Shown here: positions 53,408 through 61,708 of the stretch, piece after piece
How the letters are laid out: the number at the start of each line of letters is the position of its first letter
Position numbering within the stretch: the stretch's first letter is position 1
NCBI RefSeq assembly: GCF_002204185.1
Contig: NZ_MXPU01000016.1
Location: forward strand, 86,961-150,960
DNA from: Rhizobium esperanzae
GTDB taxonomy: Bacteria; Pseudomonadota; Alphaproteobacteria; Rhizobiales; Rhizobiaceae
Direction of reading: 5' to 3'
Length of the DNA stretch: 64,000 nt
Made by a program: the position numbers and the translations under genes
The notes under the pieces: generated by a model
Seen by the model: only the letters and a program-made list of their open reading frames with translations
Databases searched by the model: none
Told to the model about the DNA's origin: nothing

Positions 53408-54112
53408 ATGGGTGATCTCCTGAAAGGTATCTCCAGTTTTCGCGGCGCGGTTTTTCCCAACCAGTCGGCGCTTTATCGCAAGCTGGCGAGGGAAGGCCAG
53501 CAACCACAGGCTCTGATGATATCCTGCGCCGACAGCCGGGTGATGCCCGAAACCATCACGCAGGCCGGTCCCGGCGATCTCTTCGTCTGCCGCAATGCCG
53601 GCAATATCGTTCCGCCTTTCTCGACGCTGAATGGCGGGGTCTCTTCCGCCATCGAATATGCGATCCTGGCGCTTGGCGTCAGCGACATCGTCGTCTGCGG
53701 CCATTCGGATTGCGGCGCAATGAAGGGCCTGTGCCATCCGGAGCTGCTCGAGCCGATGCCCAATGTCGCAGCCTGGCTGCGCCACAGCCACGCCGCCTAT
53801 TCGATCGTCTGCCGGGCCTATCCGGACGAGCTTTCCGAGAGTGACCGCGTGCGCGCGGTGGCGATGGAAAACGTCGTCGTTCAGCTCGATCACCTGAAGA
53901 CGCATCCTTCGGTGGCCGCGAAACTCGCCACCAGCGAGATCACTCTGCATGGCTGGTTCTTCGACATCGAGACCGGCGAAGTCCAGGTCTATGACGGGGC
54001 GAAAGCGACCTTCACGGTGCCGCAGGAGGGAGAGCCGCTGCCGGTGGCGGTGACCGGCCGCGATCGGCCGCATGTCATGCCGCAAATCGCAGCAATGCTT
54101 GCCGCGGAGTAG
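53408..54112 (+). CDS. beta-carbonic anhydrase
   Basis: A 234-aa enzyme that interconverts CO2 and bicarbonate. The zinc ligands are Cys40 and Asp42 in ISCADSRVMPE and His99/Cys102 in VCGHSDCGAMKG, a complete beta-class site. The region GDLFVCRNAGNIVPP is also typical. AAGAGGA lies 6 bp upstream. Its stop lies 4 bp before the SulP transporter gene, so the two form one operon and probably act together in bicarbonate supply. Confidence 0.95.
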   Translation: MGDLLKGISSFRGAVFPNQSALYRKLAREGQQPQALMISCADSRVMPETITQAGPGDLFVCRNAGNIVPPFSTLNGGVSSAIEYAILALGVSDIVVCGHSDCGAMKGLCHPELLEPMPNVAAWLRHSHAAYSIVCRAYPDELSESDRVRAVAMENVVVQLDHLKTHPSVAAKLATSEITLHGWFFDIETGEVQVYDGAKATFTVPQEGEPLPVAVTGRDRPHVMPQIAAMLAAE

Positions 54113-54116
54113 CGCC

Positions 54117-55646
54117 ATGACAGCAGTGAGCTCCACCTTTTCGCGCGACCTCGCCTCGTCGCTGGTCGTCTTTCTCGTCGCCATACCGCTTTGCCTCGGG
54201 ATCGCCATCGCCTCCGGCGTGCCGGCGTCGATGGGCCTGATCTCCGGCATCATCGGCGGCATCGTCGTCGGCTTCCTGTCGGGCTCGCCCCTGCAGGTCT
54301 CCGGACCTGCGGCCGGACTTGCCGTCATCGTCTTCGGCTTCGTCGAGGAATACGGCGTCGCCATGCTCGCCCCCGTCCTGATCGCCGTCGGTTTCCTGCA
54401 GATCGCCGGCGGGTTCCTGCGGGTCGGCTCCTGGTTCCGGGCGATCTCGCCGGCCGTCGTTCACGGCATGCTCGCCGGTATCGGCATTCTGATCATATTG
54501 GGGCAGATTCATGTGCTGATGGATGCCAAGCCCGCTGCCGGCGGGATGGAGAACGTCGCGGCGATGGAAGACAGTCTCGCCCGTCTTTGGGGAACTGGCC
54601 TGACGAGCCAGGCAACCGCCTTGAAGGTCGGCCTCATATCCCTGCTTGCCATGGTGTGCTGGGAGAAGTGCCGCCCGAAATCGCTAGCGCTGGTTCCGGG
54701 AGCGCTGGTCGGTGTCGCGGCGGCGACGGTTCTTGCCGCCGCGCTGCAATTGCCGATCGCCCGCGTCGAGGTGCCCACCTCGCTCGTCGACAGCATCACA
54801 CTGCCGACCGCGGAAAATTTCGCCCGGTTGCTGGAGCCCGGCGTCATTCTCATGGCGGTGATGATTGCCGTCATCGCCAGTGCCGAAACCCTTCTCTCGG
54901 CCGCCGCCGTCGACCGGATGCATGACGGCGTGCGCACCCGATTCAACAAGGAGCTGTTTGCCCAGGGCGTCGGCAACGGGCTCTGCGGCCTGCTTGGCGG
55001 CTTGCCGATCACCGGCGTCATCGTCCGCTCCTCGGCCAACATTCAGGCCGGCGCACGCACGCGGGCCTCTGCCATCTTCCACGGGTTCTGGATATTGGGC
55101 CTGGTGGCGCTGGCGCCAAGCCTCTTGACCCTCGTTCCCTTGTCGGCCCTCGCCGCGGTTCTGCTCGTCACCGGATGGCGGTTGATCAGCCTGCGCCATG
55201 TCCGCCACCTGTTCGAGCATCATGGACTGGTCCCGGTCGGCATCTGGGCGGCGACCGTTGCCATGGTCGTCCTGCAGGACCTGCTGGTCGGCGTCGCACT
55301 CGGCCTGGCGCTGTCGATCATCGAGATCGTGCCCTACCTCAGGCGAAAACTGGCGATCAGGCACGCGGAGATCGACGAGGAAATCCATGTCCGGCTCGGC
55401 GGCGCAGCCACCTGCAAGGACGTGCCCATTCTGCTCAACACGCTCGAGCAGCTGCCCGAGGGCCGCAAGGTCAAGATTGTCGGCGAGGACCTCCATTACA
55501 TGGATCACACCAGCGCCGAAACCATCAGCGAATGGCTGCGACGCGAGGCGAGGGCCGGTCGGGCCATTGAAATTCATCCGCCTCCGGCGGCACGCCACCC
55601 CCGCCTGAAACCGCTGTTCCAGCGTTTTGCGACCGAAGTCGCCTGA
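54117..55646 (+). CDS. SulP-family anion transporter with STAS domain
   Basis: A 509-aa inner-membrane transporter. The SulP signature is near the start: SSLVVFLVAIPLCLGIAIAS and IISGIIGGIVVGFLSGSPLQ with VSGPAAGLAVIV. About 12 membrane helices follow, then a C-terminal STAS-type regulatory domain from about residue 420 (EIHVRLGGAATCKDVPILLN...). SulP proteins carry sulfate or bicarbonate. With a carbonic anhydrase directly upstream, bicarbonate is the likely ligand, as in BicA-like systems. The shortest frame starting MTAVSST is used. Confidence 0.9.
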   Translation: MTAVSSTFSRDLASSLVVFLVAIPLCLGIAIASGVPASMGLISGIIGGIVVGFLSGSPLQVSGPAAGLAVIVFGFVEEYGVAMLAPVLIAVGFLQIAGGFLRVGSWFRAISPAVVHGMLAGIGILIILGQIHVLMDAKPAAGGMENVAAMEDSLARLWGTGLTSQATALKVGLISLLAMVCWEKCRPKSLALVPGALVGVAAATVLAAALQLPIARVEVPTSLVDSITLPTAENFARLLEPGVILMAVMIAVIASAETLLSAAAVDRMHDGVRTRFNKELFAQGVGNGLCGLLGGLPITGVIVRSSANIQAGARTRASAIFHGFWILGLVALAPSLLTLVPLSALAAVLLVTGWRLISLRHVRHLFEHHGLVPVGIWAATVAMVVLQDLLVGVALGLALSIIEIVPYLRRKLAIRHAEIDEEIHVRLGGAATCKDVPILLNTLEQLPEGRKVKIVGEDLHYMDHTSAETISEWLRREARAGRAIEIHPPPAARHPRLKPLFQRFATEVA

Positions 55647-55654
55647 TAAATCTG

Positions 55655-55674
55655 GGGAGGGCAAACGCCCTCCC
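55655..55674 (+). terminator. stem-loop after the SulP gene
   Basis: A perfect 8-bp stem GGGAGGGC/GCCCTCCC with a 4-nt loop, 9 bp after the SulP stop codon. No T tract follows, so it may need a factor or act only as an RNA end stabiliser. Confidence 0.45.
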
Positions 55675-55825
55675 TATCGGTCCGCCAGGCAGGGCGGCGA
55701 ACGACATCGGCATCTACGTCTTTAGGTCAAAGCGTTGTGAAACCGAACACCTCTGGCGCCTTGCAGCAGTTCAGGGCATCCTATGATGGCTGAAAGTTGT
55801 GTCTATGGCAGTTGGAGGAATGCCG

Positions 55826-57787
55826 ATGCGTTGCTTTACCGTTCTTGGACCCTCGCAGACTGGAAAATCAACAGTCGTCGAAAAGCTCGGCTCGTTGGAG
55901 GGAACGCCGAGAAAATCCAGCTCCCCTTATGGACTGAACCTCACAGAATTCACCTTTGGAAACGAGGCGTGGTGCGCGCTGGATGCGCCAGGACCGAACG
56001 AAGCGTTGGCGCATGTGCAGCACGCGCTTCTTGCCAGCGACGCCTGCATTCTGTGTGTTTCTCCTGTTCCCGAAGAGGCCGTGCTCGCTGCGCCCTATCT
56101 GCGGATAATCGAAGCCTCGGGGACGCCGTGCATCCTCTTCGTCAACCGGATGGACGAACCGAGAGGGCGGCTGAGGGACGTGATCGCCGCGCTTCAGGAC
56201 TATGCCAACCACACGCTTCTGCTTCGCCAGATCCCGATCCGCGAAGGGGACAGGATCGTAGGCAGTTGCGATCTGATATCGGAACGGGCGTGGCGCTATC
56301 GGGAAGGCCAGACTTCGGCGCTGATCGCAATCCCCGAAAGTGCCGCCGAGCGCGAGCACGAAGCGCGCAGCGAGCTCCTGGAACACCTGTCCGAATTCGA
56401 TGACTGGCTTCTCGAGGAACTGATCGAAGATCGAGAGCCGGCCAGCGACGCCCTCTATGCCATTTCATCGCGGGTTCTGAGCGAAAACAGGATTATTCCG
56501 GTCCTGATCGGTGCCGCAAGTCACGGCAACGGCATGATGAGGCTGATGAAGGCGCTGCGCCACGAGGCGCCGCCGGTCACGGTTCTTCGACAGCGTCTGG
56601 CTCGTGCGGGCAATGTCGAGGAAAACAAGCTGACCGCCGTCAGCTTCCATGCCTATCATCGTCAGAATATCGGCAAGACGGTGCTGGTGCGTGCGTTTGG
56701 TGAGGGACTGCGGCAAGGCGCATCGCTGGGCGGCTCCAGCCTCGGCGCCGTGCAGGATCCTGCAAACGGCCGGTCCAGCTCGGCGATTACACCGGCACCG
56801 GGGGATGTCTTCGCGACAGTCAAGTCCGACCACTTGCCCGTGCCGTCGCTGTTGACGTCAGCCGCGACGATCGCTCCGCCCGAATGGACCGAGCCACCGA
56901 CGCCGATGCTTGAAAGGATCCTGGTCCCGGGCAGCGAACGCGATGAAAACAAGCTCTCCGAAACGCTGGCAAAACTTTCCGAGACGGATCGCGGTCTTGT
57001 CGTTTTGCAGGAGGAAGGCACGGGCGCCCAGCTCGTCCGCGCCCAGGGCCCGGTACATCTGCGCGATCTCTGCCGAACCCTGTCCGACGTCTTCCACATC
57101 GAGGTAACCGATCGAATGCCCAGCCCGATCTACCGCGAGACAATCGCGAAACCATCGGAGATTCATTACCGCCATCGCAAACAGACCGGCGGTGCTGGGC
57201 AATTCGCGGATGTGAAACTGAGCATTCGCCCCAACGAGCGCGGCCGGGGCTTCACCTTCAGCGAAACCGTCAAGGGTGGCGTCGTTCCCCGCAACTATAT
57301 CCCTGCCGTAGAAGCAGGCGCGCGCGAGGCGATGGAGAAAGGGCCGCTCGGCTTCCAGGTCATCGATGTCGGCGTAACGCTGTTCGATGGTCAGCACCAT
57401 GCCGTCGACAGTTCGGAACACGCTTTCAGGACTGCGTCGAAAATGGGAGTGCGACAGGCGCTTTCCGATGGGTCGGCCGTTTTAATGCAACCGGTCTTCC
57501 GCAGCGAAATTCACATTCCGTCGATCTATTCCGGCAGCCTCGTCCAGATCGTCTCCGCTCTCAAGGGTCAGGTTCTCGGCTTCGACCGGGATGAAACCGC
57601 CAAGGGATGGGACATCTTCCGGGCACTTATTCCGGGCGGCGCACTTGACGATCTGGCGCGGGCGCTGCGCTCGGCAACGCAGGGCATCGGTTATTTTTCC
57701 AAGACCTTCGATCACTTCGAGGAGCTATACGGCAAGGAGGCGGACGCCATCGTGAGGGCACACGGGGAACCAGGCGTCGCACACTGA
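55826..57787 (+). CDS. elongation factor G-like GTPase paralogue
   Basis: A 653-aa protein with the full EF-G layout: G domain, domains II and III, domain IV (PSPIYRETIAKPSEIHYRHR, QTGGAGQFADVKLSIRPNER) and domain V (IHIPSIYSGSLVQIVSALKG). The P-loop TVLGPSQTGKSTVVEKL is valid, but the G2/G3 region differs from the translating factor. G3 reads ALDAPGPNEALAH, where canonical EF-G has DTPGHVDF, so the GTPase His is replaced. G4 is NRMD in place of NKMD. It is thus probably a specialised paralogue and not the housekeeping translocase. The start is chosen by GGAGG 7 bp upstream; longer starts exist at 55799 and 55820. Confidence 0.88.
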   Translation: MRCFTVLGPSQTGKSTVVEKLGSLEGTPRKSSSPYGLNLTEFTFGNEAWCALDAPGPNEALAHVQHALLASDACILCVSPVPEEAVLAAPYLRIIEASGTPCILFVNRMDEPRGRLRDVIAALQDYANHTLLLRQIPIREGDRIVGSCDLISERAWRYREGQTSALIAIPESAAEREHEARSELLEHLSEFDDWLLEELIEDREPASDALYAISSRVLSENRIIPVLIGAASHGNGMMRLMKALRHEAPPVTVLRQRLARAGNVEENKLTAVSFHAYHRQNIGKTVLVRAFGEGLRQGASLGGSSLGAVQDPANGRSSSAITPAPGDVFATVKSDHLPVPSLLTSAATIAPPEWTEPPTPMLERILVPGSERDENKLSETLAKLSETDRGLVVLQEEGTGAQLVRAQGPVHLRDLCRTLSDVFHIEVTDRMPSPIYRETIAKPSEIHYRHRKQTGGAGQFADVKLSIRPNERGRGFTFSETVKGGVVPRNYIPAVEAGAREAMEKGPLGFQVIDVGVTLFDGQHHAVDSSEHAFRTASKMGVRQALSDGSAVLMQPVFRSEIHIPSIYSGSLVQIVSALKGQVLGFDRDETAKGWDIFRALIPGGALDDLARALRSATQGIGYFSKTFDHFEELYGKEADAIVRAHGEPGVAH

Positions 57788-58193
57788 AACCTTCGCGCCA
57801 CGTCATGCTCGTTCGCAGAATGGGGCTCATCTCGTTGAGTTAACCGAGTTCCTCCTCACTTCGTGTGGAGCCTGGCCTTCGGCCTGTCCGTTGCTCCGGG
57901 CAGCTCGAGCAAGTCTCTTGCTACGGTTTGCTGACCGCCTCGACGACATCACGCAGCGCGAACGGTTTTTGGAGCCTGGCGACATCGGCCAATTCTTCCG
58001 GGATCACATTTCCGCAGCCCCTGTATGAGGCATGCCGCAGCTTCCCGTCATGCGTCCATGCCCGGTATCAAGTCCCTCCCCAAAAAGGCATCGTGAACTT
58101 CGTTGACATCGGTGCGTGATCCCAGCACTGGTAGATGAGGGCGAAAGCTGCAAGTCCTGTTTGAAAAATGGCCTGAATAGCTTTGGGGGATAG
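57788..58193. other. gap containing a receiver-domain fragment
   Basis: Apart from the minus-strand remnant at 57921-58068, nothing was recognised. The stretch from 58069 to 58193 should hold the promoter of the next gene; it is already AT-richer. Confidence 0.4.
57921..58068 (-). pseudogene. receiver-domain C-terminal remnant
   Basis: On the minus strand the frame reads GCGNVIPEELADVARLQKPF followed by ALRDVVEAVSKP and a stop. This matches the last 30 residues of two-component receiver domains (x-L-x-KP-F-x-L-x-x-L/V). Upstream no start or phosphorylation motif is found within 150 bp. It is therefore probably a leftover of a lost regulator or hybrid kinase. Confidence 0.4.
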
Positions 58194-58802
58194 ATGCCTT
58201 ATCTGGATTTGCCCTGGGTCATTGGCCCGGTTCCAATTATACTGACAGTCTGGGCTGCATACGCTAGCGGCATCGCTGTTGCAAAGCAAAGGCCAACCAG
58301 CGCGAAGGCTTTTTTTGGTGCCCTATTACTTCCGAGCGGTTTTATTGCAATCGCATGTCAGTTATTCCTTTCACATCGGAACTTTACTGCTCTGTTAATT
58401 TGCGATCAAATTGCCGCAAGTGTATGCTTTTTTACTATCATGCACGCCAGTGGCTTCCGCAGAGTATCGGTTGCAAATCGCACACCCAAAGAAATGTCGT
58501 CGCAGGCCAGATCGTTCGTGATTTTGTTGTCTTCTTACATGTTTTTTAATCTAATTCTCTGGCGGTTTCCCGGCCCGAATAAATGCACTATTGCGAAATG
58601 CTTTGTTTATGAATGGGCTCTTGGCAGAATAGACCATATCTTCGCAAAGCTGTACCTAGCGACTTTGTTCGGAGTAATACTGCTTATGGGAATACTGTCT
58701 TATCTTTATTACGAATTCCCAAAATGTGCCGCGATCGCTTTTCGAAGTGAGGGAGGAGATGCAGCAAATTGGCGCTTACGCGCGAGGACACCATCTGGCT
58801 AA
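58194..58802 (+). CDS. hypothetical membrane protein, 202 aa
   Basis: A protein with about five hydrophobic helices (IGPVPIILTVWAAYASGIAV, FFGALLLPSGFIAIACQLFL, FVILLSSYMFFNLILWRFP, ATLFGVILLMGILSYLYYEF) and short loops. It contains many Cys, Phe and Lys residues and has lower GC than the chromosome, suggesting recent transfer. I do not recognise it. It starts at the only ATG at the beginning of the first helix; no ribosome-binding site stands out. Confidence 0.6.
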   Translation: MPYLDLPWVIGPVPIILTVWAAYASGIAVAKQRPTSAKAFFGALLLPSGFIAIACQLFLSHRNFTALLICDQIAASVCFFTIMHASGFRRVSVANRTPKEMSSQARSFVILLSSYMFFNLILWRFPGPNKCTIAKCFVYEWALGRIDHIFAKLYLATLFGVILLMGILSYLYYEFPKCAAIAFRSEGGDAANWRLRARTPSG

Positions 58803-58893
58803 TCGTCCAGGAGAGTGGATGGAGAAGAACACCTATCTGCCGGTGGATGAGCTGGACGAAGAGGTGGGAATGGTTGAGGGGCGTTATACTTGA
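58759..58893 (+). CDS. candidate 44-aa protein
   Basis: MQQIGAYARGHHLANRPGEW followed by KNTYLPVDELDEEVGMVEGR. GAGGGAGG lies just before the ATG. It overlaps the end of the upstream membrane-protein gene in another frame. It could be a real small protein or the end of a fragmented one, since its acidic C-terminus looks coding. Confidence 0.3.
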   Translation: MQQIGAYARGHHLANRPGEWMEKNTYLPVDELDEEVGMVEGRYT

Positions 58894-58977
58894 CAGACTC
58901 TGCGCACTCCCCCAACAAGTGCCTCGCTCCTTTGATTGAGTTTATCAGGCATAGTTCGGGGCAAAGGCTGGACGTAA

Positions 58978-59592
58978 ATGATTTTTAAAAGTTTTGCCGG
59001 GGTTGATCTTTTCTTTCGCCTTCAAAACCACGTTTTCATCAAACGATACGAGAGCCATATAAGCGGTCCACCGCTCGATATGGTTATTTTGTCTATATCC
59101 ATCTTGCTTCTTTGGGTGACCAGAGCAGGCTTACTGGATCATGTCAGCCCGTACCTAAGATACATTTTGGTTATTCTGCCAAAGTACCGCTATGAACTGC
59201 CATGGCTGGCGGAAAACCATCCAGAACAAATCGCCCTTTACACATGTCTTTCGTTTTTGCTGATCACATTCACGTTCGCGAAAACATTCTTGTTTTCGAT
59301 TTATATCGTTTTGTCCAAATTGGGTCGAGAAATTACAGTTGAAGATCTAAAGAGCTTTGTGAAAACCTCCTTGATATACTTACTCACATTCGTTTCTTTT
59401 ACTTTTCTCATTCCTTTGCCGGTCTACGGTGCAGGGGCTTCGACAACAGTTCTCGGAAACGCGTATTTTCTCACCTTTTTCAATATAGTTCTTCTAAAGA
59501 TGTTGAGCGGTGGGATCTTGTCGACCGTTTTGCTCGCGAAGAGAATCAAAAGGCCGAATAGGAGGGATGAAGTGGAACCTACTAAGCCGTGA
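58978..59592 (+). CDS. hypothetical membrane protein, 204 aa
   Basis: An AT-rich gene for a protein with four or five membrane helices (MVILSISILLLWVTRAGLL, LLITFTFAKTFLFSIYIVLS, LIYLLTFVSFTFLIPLPVYG, YFLTFFNIVLLKMLSGGIL) and a charged C-terminus (KRIKRPNRRDEVEPTKP). No motif is known to me. Its composition and position next to other orphans suggest a horizontally acquired patch, from 58194 to about 60340. No signal or enzyme features were seen. Confidence 0.6.
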   Translation: MIFKSFAGVDLFFRLQNHVFIKRYESHISGPPLDMVILSISILLLWVTRAGLLDHVSPYLRYILVILPKYRYELPWLAENHPEQIALYTCLSFLLITFTFAKTFLFSIYIVLSKLGREITVEDLKSFVKTSLIYLLTFVSFTFLIPLPVYGAGASTTVLGNAYFLTFFNIVLLKMLSGGILSTVLLAKRIKRPNRRDEVEPTKP

Positions 59593-59655
59593 ACCTATGA
59601 GTGCTTGATGACACGTTGGGTGGAAACCGTCATGCAATTCGGCTAGTCGTCGTCC

Positions 59656-60135
59656 ATGCTTAGGTTTGTAGAACTACAGCTCGGCCAGGGTTGGGTTGCC
59701 GAACCAAATGCCCCCCAGCCTGAAGTTTCAGTTGCGGGCTCCAACGTCAACGTCTGTTTCCGCTCGCATAGGCCCGTGCCAGACGAAAAACCGTCGGGTA
59801 TTCTCAGGGCTTTGAGCCTATTTCCGAAGGCCGGTCCGAAGTTTGATGAGACATGGGGGACTCTAAGCTTCATTTGCTGCAGCCGGTGGCGCTGGGACGA
59901 TACCAACGATCATGAATGGTATAAGGTAGATGCCCATGGTCGCTACAGTGGCATAGCTCCGCGATGGGGCGAGTTCTATGAGTTGGTTGGCCACGACCCG
60001 ATCCGCGATGCCGTGCCGTGGGAAACAATCCAGGAAGACACCGCTAACTCACGACATTTCCTCTATTATTTTCGCGACGAAACGCTTGAGTTCATGGCCG
60101 AGGAGTGGTCGTTCATCCCTCACCTGACGGTCTAA
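59656..60135 (+). CDS. hypothetical protein, 159 aa
   Basis: A soluble, Trp- and Pro-rich protein (QGWVAEPNAPQPEVSVAGSN, SRWRWDDTNDHEWYKVDAHG, HFLYYFRDETLEFMAEEWSF). Regularly spaced aromatic residues and the size would fit small immunity-type or effector-linked proteins, but there is no diagnostic motif. It ends about 65 bp before a strong hairpin terminator. Family unknown. Confidence 0.6.
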   Translation: MLRFVELQLGQGWVAEPNAPQPEVSVAGSNVNVCFRSHRPVPDEKPSGILRALSLFPKAGPKFDETWGTLSFICCSRWRWDDTNDHEWYKVDAHGRYSGIAPRWGEFYELVGHDPIRDAVPWETIQEDTANSRHFLYYFRDETLEFMAEEWSFIPHLTV

Positions 60136-60198
60136 TTTGCGTTCTTTTGGCGCTGAGACTTTCCTGTCGTGACGGGGCCTGTGTGATCCGTGAGACTT

Positions 60199-60222
60199 GC
60201 CCCGTTTCGGCGGGGCTTTTTG
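60199..60222 (+). terminator. intrinsic terminator
   Basis: GCCCCG/CGGGGC stem with a short TTTCGG-type loop, then TTTTT. It ends transcription of the 59656 gene or of the whole AT-rich patch. A frame from about 60240 to 60335 (LIQEAIGKLIDLDETARAHL) looks like a coding remnant. Nothing else was seen up to 60610. Confidence 0.75.
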
Positions 60223-60610
60223 TCCGGCATCGTACCGGAACCGCACTACGCCCGATCACCCCGCCGTTGATTCAGGAAGCGATCGGCAAGCTGATCGATC
60301 TTGACGAGACCGCCCGAGCCCACCTCGTCGAGTGATGTTCAGTCGATCTCATCCTAGTATCGTATCAAGGTGAAGGGTTCAAACACCCGCGGCCTCATGG
60401 CGCCGTTTCTGTTTGAGGCGCCATCGAACCGGGACGCGTCCAACTCGCGGGTTCGACGGGACAGCCTCGATCCACAGTGGGTACGACGGCAGACATTTAA
60501 GTCGCTGCTAATGCTCCCCATATTATGCTGCGCCGATCGGGTTCTTCGTCCGGCGTAGCGGCGTGCTCCTGCGTTCATGGATGGTGCAGTTGAGCCGCCG
60601 CACTTCTTTC

Positions 60611-60685
60611 TCAGCGGAAGCCGAAGAAGCTCAGGATAGCGAGCACGATGACAACGGCGCCGACGAGCCAGATTAAGTTATTCAC
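60611..60685 (-). CDS. 24-aa membrane miniprotein
   Basis: GTG AATAAC... reads MNNLIWLVGAVVIVLAILSF and ends FGFR: one hydrophobic helix with a short polar start. AAGGAGA lies 6 bp before the GTG, and the frame is fully open between. Very similar short one-helix proteins (MN.IIW.VGAVVIVLA-type) are, to my knowledge, repeated in rhizobial genomes. Function unknown, likely a membrane-inserted small protein. Confidence 0.6.
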   Translation of the reverse strand: MNNLIWLVGAVVIVLAILSFFGFR

Positions 60686-60841
60686 GTGGAATCTCCTTCA
60701 GTGGAAATGAGCGAGGTTGCAAGCACATAATGTTTAGCGGCGGCTCATGTTCCAATATCCACAATGCCTGGCACTGCCTCATCAATGCGACGTATAAATA
60801 GATCTTCAGACTTTATCCGTCTTTTGATTCCCAGGTCTCCC

Positions 60842-61492
60842 ATGCGTGTTATAGCTGCAGCCGTTTTTTGTTTAATTCTGACCAAGACCGCAATCGTTTA
60901 CGGCGCGGAAGATAGTCGCTCTTCTGATCTGGCGTTCAACGGGGAGGATAAATCCTGCTATGCCGTCAACCGTGCATACGAAAACATGCATAATAGCGGG
61001 CGCTACAGCTATACGATATCCGAGTTGCAAGAAGATGGTCATCTCAAGCTTGCCGAAGAGGGGCGAGTGATTGACAATGTCATCTATTCCAGAATGGAAA
61101 ATGGCGTCTGGGATGAAGACAGGCGGCCTATTCGTACCCCACTTGATGCAGATTCGGGGGTGGCAGTCTTCACGTCTTGTAAAGAGCTCGGCGACTCACA
61201 AACCGAAGAAGGTCTTGCTTTTCACTACTCCGCACACTGGCACCGATCCAAATGGAGTGCGGCGATAGAAATCTGGATATCGAAGACCTCAGGGAAATTC
61301 ATCAAGACGATTATGCACTACGATCAGGGTGCGAGAGAGCTGCTACTTCCAGTTGCTGTCCAGATTATGGATTATGACAGAGCCCATGCCGTGAAACCGA
61401 CAGTTCCACCAAGGTGTTGGACCCTTGATCTGGAAACTCCGCCGGCCATCTGCATCGATCTCACCTCTCCGAGTCCAATTACGGCGCATTGA
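60842..61492 (+). CDS. hypothetical secreted protein, 216 aa
   Basis: Starts with a signal peptide (MRVIAAAVFCLILTKTAIVY, cut likely after GA at about 21). The mature domain has NSGRYSYTISELQEDGHLKL, then SCKELGDSQTEEGLAFHYSA and SGKFIKTIMHYDQGARELLL. These resemble the 'outer-membrane lipoprotein carrier / DUF-type' beta-sheet with an early Tyr-rich strand. No lipobox. I do not recognise the family. The longer frame starting 60764 is less likely. Confidence 0.6.
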   Translation: MRVIAAAVFCLILTKTAIVYGAEDSRSSDLAFNGEDKSCYAVNRAYENMHNSGRYSYTISELQEDGHLKLAEEGRVIDNVIYSRMENGVWDEDRRPIRTPLDADSGVAVFTSCKELGDSQTEEGLAFHYSAHWHRSKWSAAIEIWISKTSGKFIKTIMHYDQGARELLLPVAVQIMDYDRAHAVKPTVPPRCWTLDLETPPAICIDLTSPSPITAH

Positions 61493-61708
61493 CCAGACGT
61501 TTCCCAGTTTGCTCCCAAAGCCACGACTTCGTTCTCAACCCTGCCGCCCGGTGCACGTCACACGCGCGTTTCCAGAACCGACATTACCACGTGCGATCCC
61601 CAAAATCCCGCCGACTTCCTCGGATGGATACCCCTCAGGCGACTCTGGCAGCCTTGGTCACGTCCACCGAATGATCCGTGGCACCAATCCCCTCCTGAAT
61701 GCTACGGC

